Below, piece after piece: positions 14,801 through 23,012 of a stretch of 46,884 bases of DNA. Location: NCBI RefSeq assembly GCF_932526225.1, contig NC_064045.1, forward strand, positions 8,808,138 through 8,855,021, in the 5' to 3' direction. A program made the position numbers and the translations under genes. Position 1 is the first letter of the stretch, and each line of letters starts with the position of its first letter. The notes beneath the pieces were generated by a model. The model saw only the letters and a program-made list of their open reading frames with translations, did no database searches and was not told the DNA's origin. Source of the DNA: Nematostella vectensis (Eukaryota; Cnidaria; Anthozoa; Actiniaria; Edwardsiidae).

Positions 14801-17800
14801 AAGAGCTAATCAAGCTGCAGGAGGCACACGAGAGTCAGCAGATTCTTCTACAGAAACTACAGGTGACAATGGAAACCTACGATCATTATTCATTTTATAT
14901 CTAATTATCTGAACACATTAAAGTCCTCTACCCCCGGCCTCCTCCCTAACAATGTGATACGATCAGGAATGTCTTTCATGTTCCACTGTTACCGAAGCAT
15001 CGGATGGTGCAACGGAAAATGATTTACTGCGAAAATTGTGGTATATTTGAAATGTTTTGTTTTAGAACATTGGGAATCCTGTGGCAAAAAAGGGGATGGG
15101 GAGCACTGTATTAGCTTGTAGCTTACGTTCTCTAGGCCCAAGTGCACCTCGAACTTTGTGTGTGCGGGAGCAAAACATTTCCGACTGAGCCAAAATGAGA
15201 GTCGACCAACAAGCTACCCAGCCATTAAAAAGTCTTGTTATCACAGGCCCATACCCAGGATTTTTCTTGAGGGGGGGGGGGGGGGGGGGGAGGGTGCGAA
15301 AACCCGAAAAAGTGGACCTATTTTTTCCGGTAGGGGGAGGGGAGGGGGAGGGAGTTCTCTGATAAAAATCTAACCACCTCCGAAAGAACAAAAAAGGAAT
15401 TTTTTAATGCCTTTGCAGTGTCTCTACGGGACGTTTATTGTCGAATTTGGCTACAGAATGATCTTGCTTATGATTTTGAGTTTTGTCTACAAACTACAAA
15501 TAGCACGTCTATTGAGAACCAAAAGTGGTCTTTCGGCCGTTGTGTGTGTGTGTGTGTGTGTTACTGATACAGGCCCCCCCATGGGTATGGGCCTGTATCA
15601 GTAAGATAATTACTTTGAATTTATTTCAGAGCAAGGTGCAAAAGTATAAAACACTTCAGGAAACCTGTAAAAAGCAGGAGAAGGTACGTTCACTGTATTG
15701 ATATAACATGTCGTTCGTTAGAGTAAAGGAATCATAAGTATCAGAAACCCAATCTCGTATTAGCCTTTGTCAGCTCTGTTTCCTTGGCCCCATGATGCAA
15801 GGCGGTCATACTTTATTTTCAAAATGGTAGATTTTTGTAGCGCTGACACTTGAGCAAGCGGCAAACCAAACTTGGCGCCATTAACAAACAGTAACTAACT
15901 CGTTACTGCAAACTGCGCTTGATTTCCCTTTTATTTGGACCTAGTTTCAGCCATTTTTAGTGAGATAGGCGTGAGTTCCATCACGCCTATAAATTATTCT
16001 TAGTGTTTTATGGAATATGGATATCAAAGTTTTTATGGAAATATGAAAACAGCCAATAAATGTTATTCAATCGAATCCCAATAGTCCCAGCTTACCCCAA
16101 CTCGTATTTGTGCCCGAGTTCGAGTCAGCCTGGAGCTACTGTATCCTATTGTTGTGGTAAAATACGAACTAAATAGAAGGGATATCTTTCAAGGTCATTG
16201 TGCAGCTGGAGAACCTATTGTCCAAGGAAAGCAAAGGAGGTTATTCTAAAGGTAGCGAAAAAACATTGATAATTACTTTTCTTACCGGGCCGTAGCAGGG
16301 GGTGTGGCACTGGGGGCACTTGCCCCGCTAATATTTTCAAGGAAATGACCAGTAGGGGCGTGGCTGTAATTCGGGGCCTGCTACGGCTATGTCTTATACA
16401 CATGATGTCTCCTTCCTCAATTATTTTCACTTCCAGGACAGGGGTAATTGTACCTCTTTTCCACTATTTTGACTTTAGCTTCCCTATATAGACTTGTGCT
16501 AAATTAGACATACTTGTTGTTATAGCATTATTTGCTGTCGAGAAATGTGTTCCAAGTGATAACGTTCAGCAAAATCATCTAGGCTTCGACGTTGTGTTCT
16601 GTGATGTCATTGACACGCATCAGCACAGATGTGAAAACGCCATCCCACATGGATCTAATCCAGTGCTGCCTTCTATTCGTGAGGGAATCTAAAGAAAAAC
16701 ATTTTTGTTTCTATTTTCCCTCATGCGACGCCATGTTTTGACGTGTTATACCTTGACCTTTTGCTCTGACGTCACAATTTGTACGTAATGCTTTGCCCAC
16801 ACGTAATGATATTACACTGCTGATTTATCACAATGCTTTGCAGACAGTTCCGGTCACTTGAGCCAGACTTTGATTGATGAGAACACCAGATTGAGGGAGG
16901 AGCTTGTGCGACATAAGGTAACCGCACTTAAACAGCCTCTGCCAGCCGCCATTTTGTCATCCTAGCAAAGTACCAAGTGTGAAAAAGCATCCATTCCCAT
17001 CAGCTTATTCAAGGAAGCCAATGCGATATTTTCGTTTGAATTTGGTACCTGAAGTATAAAACTTTGTTTTTAGATTGTTATTTCGGGATTTTAACACATT
17101 GTGTGCCTTCCAATGTTAAATAAATATGACAATAATCTTAATAACAAAGGTGTGACTGACAAGGCCTGTAGCATCAAGTATTTTTGTTAACACTGAATGG
17201 AAACAATGACAAAGGAGTGGCTGTGGCTCTTTAAATTTCGTTCTGCTATCACAACAAACACTCAAAGAACCACGATGACCTCGTCTTGTCTGTTGTCGTT
17301 TTTACCGGGAATTTTCCATAAATTGAATAGCCTTTGGAGAATGTCGATCAACCACTCATTTGCCATTGTTTTAAATGTTCAAATACACGGTTTATTTAAA
17401 AAAACTTAAAAATTAAGTTTAAGAAAACAAAATTATGTTTTAATTAATTTTATCATAGTTTATGAATTGAACCAGCAGATTGGTGCTTTGTGTAAAATGG
17501 TTTTCTGCAGTCAAATTAGTGTCAAATTAGTTGTCTGCAGTTTTAAACTTTGCTACTGATTGTGCGCTGGTTTTAGCCATTTTTCGATTTCCTGCAGGGT
17601 TTACTAAAAGAGGCGGAATCCAAACAAGCATCTACCAGGTATATATTTTTTTGTTATTTTTTCTTCAAATTTCAAATAGTCTCCCCCCCTCCCCCCTATA
17701 GAGGCCAAATTTATCAAAAAGCTCCCGTCTATTATTACCTGGTGAAGCGTTTAAATTTAAAAATGTCAAAAGCCCCTGCATATTATAGATATCCCCCTCC

Positions 17801-20800
17801 GTCTATTATAACCACCACCACCCCCCCCCCCCCCCGTCTATTATAAGCCCCCCGTTTTTTCCAGAAGAAGATTGAAATTAAATTTAGACCTTTTACCTCT
17901 ATTCCGCAGGGAGTCTACGCTTTTGGTGAGTATTAAAATAAAATACTAAGTGTCTATGTTTTCCGTGCAATTTATGTTAGATATTTTAAGATCTACGACG
18001 GCGCACATTTTTACCGTCGTAGGTCTCAAGTTCGCTATTTATCAGCTCCCCGTCTGAGAGCCGGGGCCCTTAACTTAAAAGTTCGTAAGATAAATCTTCA
18101 AGTTTTTTTTAACGCCCTTGGTGCTCTGGCAGCTTTCAGGCGCTGGGATGGGGGACGAGGAGAGACTGGGACTACTTCACAAGCTTGAGAAAGCCGAAGG
18201 ACGAATATTAGGGTTGGAGAAACAGGTCATTTACTTTAACACTATGCAACCGCTGTTTGCACGTGGCTTAGCGAGATAGGCGCAGCTGTGTCGAGTCAGA
18301 TCTTATTCCAACCCCACTTGGAATCGTAAGCAGAGTAAGGCTATGATGAATTACCAAATATTTCTGGCTGTCGGGTTTTCACACATAGGCATCTTTTTAA
18401 ACCGGCAGCACTCTAAATATCACAAATTTCTAAACCAGGTGTAAAACAAGTGTGTGTATAGCTAGTGTTCCGTCACTGGCCCGACTAGTGCTGATATGTG
18501 TATAGCTAGTGTTCCGTAACTGGCCCGACTAGTGCCGATGTGTGTATAGCTAATGTTCCGTCACTGGTCCGACTGTTGCCGATGTGTGTATAGCTAATGT
18601 TCCGTCACTGGTCCGACTGTTGCCGATGTGTGTATAGCTAATGTTCCGTCACTGGTCCGACTGGTGCCGATGTGTGTATAGCTAATGTTCCGTAACTGCA
18701 GTCCCGACGTGTGAAAAGCTTCTAAAATTTTTTTTAACTATTACATTTAAAAATTTTTAGTTTTGGTTTGATATTTCTTTATTTCAGACCCTTACAGAAC
18801 AGATAGAGAAATTGTTAGTACTAGTTGTTGACATTTCTAATGTTTTCAACATCTGTCTATTAAGCCGTCACCCAAATTTAAATCTATGCGAACTAGCATT
18901 TCACATTTCTTGATTTACAAGCATTATTCGGTAAAAATTATTGCGATTTGAGTAATCGAGATACTCTCGGTAAGATTTCCAAAATGCTATAACCGCTCCT
19001 GACTTACGTCAACCAAAATTGGTATTTATAGCGAAACACATATTTTGTACCCTCTAATCAGATGCTAACTGGCTAACTGGCAATGCTGTGAGATGACGTT
19101 ATTTGAAGCCTTATAAGTGTAGGCCAATAAAAACAGATCAAAGCCTATGACTGATAGAAGCCGTAATGCATTTTTGACGCTGGAAATACGTAAGCGTGAG
19201 CTCGCAGGTTACTAAAAATCGCAGTAAAATGCTGAATGTAATGTGTAAAATGCAAATAAAGAAATGATGAGATAAGCATTTAAAACCGATGTGATTTTTT
19301 TTTATGATTGTATTTTTGGGGGGTAGACAAAAGGTGTCCTAGCTATCCTAGATTCCTAACTATCAGCTTTTTAATTTCACCACAGATGACGGAGAGCGCA
19401 AGAAAATGGGCGAAGGAGAAGGCAGATCTTCAGGTCAGTGTAACGCACGTACAGTGGATTGACAATCCTGAGGAACCCAGGGCGTCGAGGTCAGCATAAC
19501 TGGGCGAAACAAGGCCGGCGGAGAGGGGAGGGGGTACAGAAAAGAAAGGAGCAAATTTTTGAAAAAGAACGGAACAAATTTTTGAGCAGTCCAAGATTTG
19601 ACGGGCTTGATGTAAAAGAGGCGTCGGTGTGTGTTTGACACATAGGTCAGACAAATACATTTCAATGTATGTTTCTGTCTCAAAGTGCAAACTTTGGGGC
19701 ATTTGCTTTACCTATCCGCAAAGTTCTGGTAGAAGTGTTTCTCGTAGCCTACCTGTATCTTGCTGGTAGCATTTATTTAGGGACGGACCTGGAGGGGGGA
19801 GGTTTCAGTCGTGCATTTTTTACTTGTCTTAAAGACGTGCATGATTTTTTCATCGTTGTATGCTTTTTTCTGTCTGGTTTGGGGTGCATGCATTCCTTTT
19901 TTTTTTTTTCAGGCTTTTTATTGTGTATGATTTTTGTTCCTTAACCTTCACTTTTCTAATGGTCCGTCCCTTAAAATTCTCTAAAGGAATGTTTTTGTAT
20001 GTAATATAGATGAATTTTTTACCACATTTTCCGACAGTTTCCAATAGCCTACCAGCATCGTGCTTGAAGTATCTATTTAAAATTGTCTAAAGGGATCAAC
20101 ATTTAAAATGTTGATGAATTTCTTGCGACACTTTTAGTATGATCTGTTTCAGTAAATTCTACCCATGCGTACGGGCTTGTTTGGTAGCGCCGGTCAGCGA
20201 CCACCTTTTGTAAATCCTGTACAGAGCAAGTTCAATTCAAGCAGGACCATTTCTAAACTCGAAGCTTATTTGTTGTTTTGTGTTTAGATGAGACTCAATG
20301 AGCTGACCTTGTCACAGCAGACGGGCTACAAGAATTCATTCAGCGCCTTTGATGTTCGGCAAATTGTAAGTTCCGTTGAGTAGTTTATGGGAAACCAAAT
20401 GGCCCAGTTTTAGATGAGACTCGATGATCTGACCTTGTCACAGCAGACGGGCTACACGAACTCATTCAGCGCCTTTAATGGCAAATTGTAAGTTCCGTTG
20501 AGTAGTATATAGGGAACCAGATAGCCCAGATTTAGATGAGGCTCAATGAGCTGACCTTGTCACAGCAGACGGGCTACACGAACTCATTCAGCGCCTTTAA
20601 TGGCAAATTGTAAGTTCCGTTGAGTAGTATATAGGGAACCAGATAGCCTAGATTTAGATGAGACTCAATGAGCCTCATTTGTCACAGCAGACGGGCTTCA
20701 ATAAATTATTTAGCGCTTTTGTTTTTCAAACAAACAGAACTCGTATTTAGTACCCAATACACTGGTACATTAAATGCGAACCGCTATCGTTCTTCTGATT

Positions 20801-20916
20801 TTTTAAAGTTTGTCAAAATGTTTTAGACGGATTCTCCGACAATGCCATCAACTAAACGCCCAGCATATGCATCGAGAAGACCTTCACCAAAACTTGATCC
20901 TATCGGCAGAAGGTAG
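849..20916 (+). CDS. CCDC33: CCDC33 orthologue, C2-like domains plus coiled coil (31 exons)
   Basis: Exons: 849-931, 1509-1690, 2095-2400, 2763-2875, 3896-4062, 4720-4853, 5512-5621, 6541-6648, 7144-7235, 7428-7551, 8259-8385, 8579-8712, 8862-8933, 9865-9975, 10824-10939, 11376-11424, 11871-11924, 12260-12340, 12651-12765, 13181-13269, 14785-14862, 15630-15683, 16194-16251, 16844-16917, 17598-17638, 17910-17925, 18133-18225, 18788-18817, 19386-19433, 20288-20365, 20827-20916. All junctions are GT-AG, phases match, and the sum is 3027 nt (1008 residues plus stop). Segments such as LHLRQENARLE, QNLQNELI, EKEKELIKL and ESARKWAKEKADL align in order with vertebrate CCDC33, and the length is close to the human protein. 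The family is testis-enriched and its molecular role is poorly defined. The start is ATG 849 or ATG 861 in the same frame; an in-frame TGA at 840 closes the frame upstream. The least certain parts are the start, exon 28 and the 16-nt exon 26. Confidence 0.92.
2951..3220. mobile_element. MITE family A copy 1 (5-bp target duplication)
   Basis: Begins CAGGCCCGTACCTAGG and ends CCTGGGTACGGACCTG, so the ends are inverted repeats. It is flanked on both sides by TTTAT, a 5-bp target-site duplication. The inside has a G run, a C run, a short CA repeat and a conserved core (AAAACTATAAAGCATAAGC, AATAAACGTCCC) shared with the copies at 8960, 15244 and 30116. It is non-coding and sits in CCDC33 intron 4. 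Confidence 0.85.
3896..8933 (+). CDS. CCDC33: CCDC33 exons 5-13: second C2 region
   Basis: These exons encode about residues 229-584. GYCEVVVLVHAAYGIPAKSD followed by PQPYV is a typical C2 opening. After it come SPAWGELLLIEV and IILTVADH, matching the order of the vertebrate protein. Exon 8 (6541-6648) gives LFVTLIVKED, and exon 9 gives RGLESPISNQLGPLIAVARI. Exon 11 has PQWNQMLFFPG and LVIEYY, and exon 12 has PLGYSYHRLDQFLLSSL. Introns here are small to medium (206-890 nt). The intron before this block holds a GC-capped MITE at 2951-3220, and the one after exon 13 holds another at 8960-9323. Confidence 0.88.
4172..4353. repeat. (CAT)n trinucleotide microsatellite
   Basis: About 180 bp of CAT/CAC triplets in CCDC33 intron 5. 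It yields low-complexity His-, Ser- or Met-rich open frames on both strands, which I treat as artefacts. More scattered TCATCA triplets follow to about 4500. Confidence 0.95.
8960..9323. mobile_element. MITE family A copy 2
   Basis: The ends are CAGGCCTTTACCAAGG and CCTGGGTACGGGCCTG, flanked on both sides by ATTTC. It shares the internal core with the other copies (AAAACTATAAAGCATAAG, AATAAACGTCCCCTGG). It lies in CCDC33 intron 13, just 26 bp past the exon 13 donor. Confidence 0.85.
9435..9700. repeat. Interspersed repeat family C copy 1
   Basis: Contains GCCGCCATTTTGTCATCCTA followed by AGCAAAGTAC and AAGCACCCATTTCCATCGGC. The same blocks recur near 16936, 31930 and 45957. A second GCCGCCATTT block near 9610 suggests internal duplication. 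No ends or coding capacity were recognised. Confidence 0.7.
9865..20916 (+). CDS. CCDC33: CCDC33 exons 14-31: hinge and long coiled coil
   Basis: These exons encode about residues 585-1008. Exons 14-16 are a Pro/Ala-rich hinge. From exon 17 on, most exons are short (16-115 nt) and carry heptad-like Leu/Glu/Lys/Gln patterns, for example RAAMRKLAADLLHLRQENAR, QELQQRTQNLQNELI and KVQKYKTLQETCKKQEK. Exon 26 (17910-17925) is only 16 nt. Exon 28 (18788-18817) adds ten residues absent from the vertebrate alignment I recall; skipping it keeps the frame (LEKQ then MTESARKW), so it may be optional or a false exon. The last exon is Pro/Ser/Arg-rich and ends at TAG 20914-20916. Exon 30 lies in a fourfold tandem repeat, described separately. 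Confidence 0.85.
10479..10699. mobile_element. Small inverted-repeat transposon with TA flanks
   Basis: The left end TAACAGACCCGGCAAAACC and right end GGTTTCGTCGGGTCTGTTA are near-perfect inverted repeats, and each is flanked by TA. This is the target preference of Tc1/mariner-type elements. The roughly 215-bp body is non-coding and rich in CCCGA motifs. It lies in CCDC33 intron 14. Confidence 0.7.
11500..11695. repeat. Family D repeat with CCCAGTGCCC tandem tail
   Basis: GGGGCACAGCCACGCCCCTA, then an AT-rich stretch, then about four tandem units around TGCTACGGCCCAGTGCCCCC. Related sequence occurs inverted at 16285-16392 and inside the element at 28692-29036. It lies in CCDC33 intron 16. 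The Pro/Ala/Thr-rich open frames over it are shadows of the repeat. Confidence 0.7.
11937..12185. repeat. 63-bp minisatellite, about four copies
   Basis: The unit is 63 bp and includes GAGTAACTGGGGAGCGCCAT and TTTAACTTTACAGTAACAA. Copies are almost identical, so the array is young or homogenised. Because 63 is a multiple of 3, open frames run through it on both strands. It ends about 75 bp before the acceptor of CCDC33 exon 18. Confidence 0.9.
12729..12856. repeat. 51-bp tandem duplication across the CCDC33 exon 19 donor
   Basis: The last 37 nt of exon 19, the donor and 14 nt of intron are repeated at 12780-12830, and again in part to 12856. The first copy has a usable donor (TTCG/GTAACG). 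In the second it is TTCG/TTAACG and dead. The 51-bp unit keeps the frame. Confidence 0.85.
12960..13162. repeat. Degenerate (GAT)n microsatellite
   Basis: GATGATGATAACGATGATG-type triplets, diffuse at the start and purer at the end. They stop about 20 bp before the pyrimidine-rich acceptor of CCDC33 exon 20. Confidence 0.85.
13286..14632. repeat. 1.3-kb minisatellite (CACACCTAACAGCACCTCAC)n
   Basis: Tandem units of about 23-33 bp built from CACACCTAACAGCACCTCAC and CTCACCTTTC, with higher-order structure: 13620-14020 and 14160-14610 resemble each other in unit order. It fills most of CCDC33 intron 20. The (+) strand is very C/A-rich and nearly free of G. Confidence 0.95.
15244..15595. mobile_element. 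MITE family A copy 3, opposite orientation
   Basis: The ends are CAGGCCCATACCCAGG and CATGGGTATGGGCCTG, flanked on both sides by TATCA. The shared core is on the other strand (GGGACGTTTATTGTC, TTTTGTCTACAAA). It contains long G runs and a (TG)n tract near 15540. It lies in CCDC33 intron 21 and ends 34 bp before exon 22. Confidence 0.85.
16285..16392. repeat. Family D repeat, inverted copy
   Basis: GGGCCGTAGCAGGGGGTGTG and GGCACTGGGGGCACTTGCCC, then AAGGAAATGACCAGTAGGGG and CGTGGCTG, are the complement of the 11500 and 28795 copies. It starts 33 bp past the exon 23 donor of CCDC33. Confidence 0.65.
16930..17120. repeat. Interspersed repeat family C copy 2
   Basis: GCCGCCATTTTGTCATCCTA, AGCAAAGTACCAAGTGTG and AAAAGCATCCATTCCCATC match the copies near 9436, 31930 and 45957 in the same order and orientation. 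Confidence 0.7.
18450..18712. repeat. 44-45-bp minisatellite, about six copies
   Basis: The unit contains TGTGTATAGCTAATGTTCCG followed by TCACTGGTCCGACTGTTGCC. The first two copies differ (CTAGTGTTCC, CTGGCCCGACTAGTGC), and the last three full units are almost identical. It lies in the intron between CCDC33 exons 27 and 28. Confidence 0.9.
20288..20735 (+). repeat. Fourfold tandem duplication of CCDC33 exon 30
   Basis: Units start at 20288, 20414, 20536 and 20658 (126, 122 and 122 bp apart). Each carries a TTTAG acceptor and an exon-like block starting ATGAGRCTCRATGA; the first three keep the donor GTAAGT. Copies 2 and 3 have lost 4 nt (74-nt exon instead of 78). Copy 4 is degenerate and lacks a donor. 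Copy 1 is the exon used in the gene model. Confidence 0.9.
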
Positions 20917-20985
20917 CGAAAGATGTACCATATAATACTGCGACCTCCCTCCATCTTGACCCAATCGACATGACAGGGACAGAAG

Positions 20986-20991
20986 AATAAA
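20986..20991 (+). terminator. Possible CCDC33 polyadenylation signal
   Basis: AATAAA lies 70 bp downstream of the CCDC33 stop codon. It sits inside a short tandem repeat and no downstream GU-rich element was examined, so this is only a candidate. Confidence 0.4.
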
Positions 20992-21479
20992 ATGCAATGC
21001 CACGACCTTCCTCTACCTCAAAACAGTCGGCAAGGCAGGGACATGTATCATATAATACCGCGACCTTTCTTTAGCTAGACTCAATCGAAATGGCAGGGAC
21101 AGAAGATGAAGTGCTAGGACCTCGACCTTTACTGGACAAGTAGTGGTGTAAAGGGTGTATGTGTAAAGTGTGTAATGAAGGAAACAGTTATCATGGGTCT
21201 GAAAATTGTAAGTTTTTCCATATAAGGAAGATCCGCTATATCTTCCCGATGTATAATATTTTTATCAAAAGGGTAGAGAAAAGATTGCTGTACATTTAAG
21301 TGGGAGCTACTAATGCAGTGGATGCAGAAAAAAATGTAAAAACGTTATTTATAAAAGTTTATTCATACAAATCGTAGAAGTGGGCAGGCAATACCTACCT
21401 TGCGATGGATATAACTTTGTAGCAAACGGATCGTTTATATATAATCATTTGGAACTGCTGCAGTCCAAAACTTTCCGTC

Positions 21480-22375
21480 TTTAGTAGTTTGTAATAGCGA
21501 GGTCACAACAAACGACTATCCTAACGCCCCTGGTGAAACTGAAACCTTTCAATTCGGTGCACCTATTTCACATAAGGTTGCACCGGCTTATAAATGTATC
21601 GTAACCCGCAGTGGTTCATGGGTAACGTATAAATGGCTAAATCCTAGTCTCTCGACGCCGTGTGAACGTTTAGAGGTACATAAACAGGAATGCTAAAGCT
21701 TTCAAAACCTGTGTTTGTTTTTCACTTGTATTTGCTTATCTATTTAATACCCATAAAGCACTGCAGGTTACGACATAAAAATTCTCCGAGTGCAACCTTA
21801 TTTGAAATAGGTGTATGTAAAGTATATTCGTCACGCCGTCCGTAAGAATACGTTACCATGACACTGAACATTCTCAGATACAAGGGCTGCATATGGGACT
21901 GAAATGCATTACATTTTAAAACTATTTTAGACGGCATTTAGAACTCATTCTAACAAAGTTCTTAGGTTTTGGTTTAATCAGGGGCTGTAGGATAGTCGTT
22001 TGTCGTTTTGACGGAGGCATCAGGGACCTTAAGCAAGGACCATGACAACGTGGACGTCGTTGGCAAAAGACAATAGAATTGGATAAGCACTCAATAGCAG
22101 CACACGAGAATCCATTCTGAAATGAAAACTCGCAAGTTTCACGGTCTATTTAGGGAGAGGACTTTTGCCGCGCCAACTCATCTAACGTACTGCGTTTGTT
22201 ACTGTAGAAACAATGTCCTTAGTCTTAGCGCTGTCTTATCCGTCGTCGTCGTTGCTTAAGACCCCTATCCTCTTTTTATCGTATCACGAACCATACGAGC
22301 TAATGCCACAGCAACTTGACAATTTGTCAAGAGTGATACGTCTTAACCCGCAGTGCTTTATGGGTACTAAATAAA
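21480..22375. mobile_element. Nested inverted repeats, possible foldback elements
   Basis: ACCCATAAAGCACTGC at about 21749 is inverted as GCAGTGCTTTATGGGT at about 22352; the match extends outward through TATTTA and inward through GGTTA. A second pair is ACAAACGACTATCCTA near 21508, inverted as TAGGATAGTCGTTTGT near 21987. A third is CACCTATTTCACATAAGG near 21559, near-inverted at about 21792. The pairs overlap, suggesting insertion of one foldback element into another. No coding capacity is seen. Confidence 0.6.
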
Positions 22376-22590
22376 AAGAACATATGCGACTCCTACATTT
22401 TACGTCTCCAACGAATCTCTTCGGGTTACAACTCGTAGGTTGTACAACCCTATTTAAAAAGGGGGGGATTTAACCGAACGTTCGTCTTTCAACAGTTCCA
22501 TAATGTAACGCGGTAACCTTTTTACCAGCGAATATTATATCTCCTATTCAAATGTTAAAAAGTAAGGTTACAAGATCTTACTCTTCAGTC

Positions 22591-22986
22591 CCTAGCAACT
22601 GGCTTTACCGAGGTTCCACTGCATAACGAACCAATACCTTAACACTTAGCAGTTGGCTTTAACAAGGTTTAACTCGAATCAATGCCTTATCACCTAGCAG
22701 ATGGTTTTACCGAGGTTCTACTGCATAACGAATCAATACCTTTGCGCCTGGAAGTTGGTTTTACCGAGGTTCTATAGCACAACGAACCAATGCCTTGGCG
22801 CTAGGAGTTGGCTTTACCGAGGTTCTATAGCACAACGAACCAATGCCTTGGCGCTAGGAGTTGGCTTTACCGAGGTTCTATAGCACAACGAACCAATGTC
22901 TTAGCACCTAGAAGTTGGGTTTAACGAGGTTCTATAGCACAATGAGCTAATGCCTTGGCGCCTAAAATTTGGCCGAGGTTCTATAG
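22591..22986. repeat. About 55-bp minisatellite in the RNase Z 3' flank
   Basis: About seven units contain GTTGGCTTTACCGAGGTTCT and ATAGCACAACGAACCAATGC. It begins 26 bp past the stop codon of the - strand RNase Z gene, so it is probably transcribed as its 3' UTR. Confidence 0.85.
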
Positions 22987-23012
22987 CAACACCATTTGAT
23001 GCTTCCAAGCCA

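Larger units (their letters stand above)
20917..23012. other. Convergent intergenic region
   Basis: This lies between the stop codons of CCDC33 (+) and the RNase Z gene (-). 20925-21118 holds about three diverged units of roughly 60-70 bp, with TACTGCGACCTCC, CAATCGACATGACAGGGACA and similar blocks. 21480-22375 is an inverted-repeat region and 22591-22986 a minisatellite; both are listed separately. I see no gene here. Confidence 0.7.
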
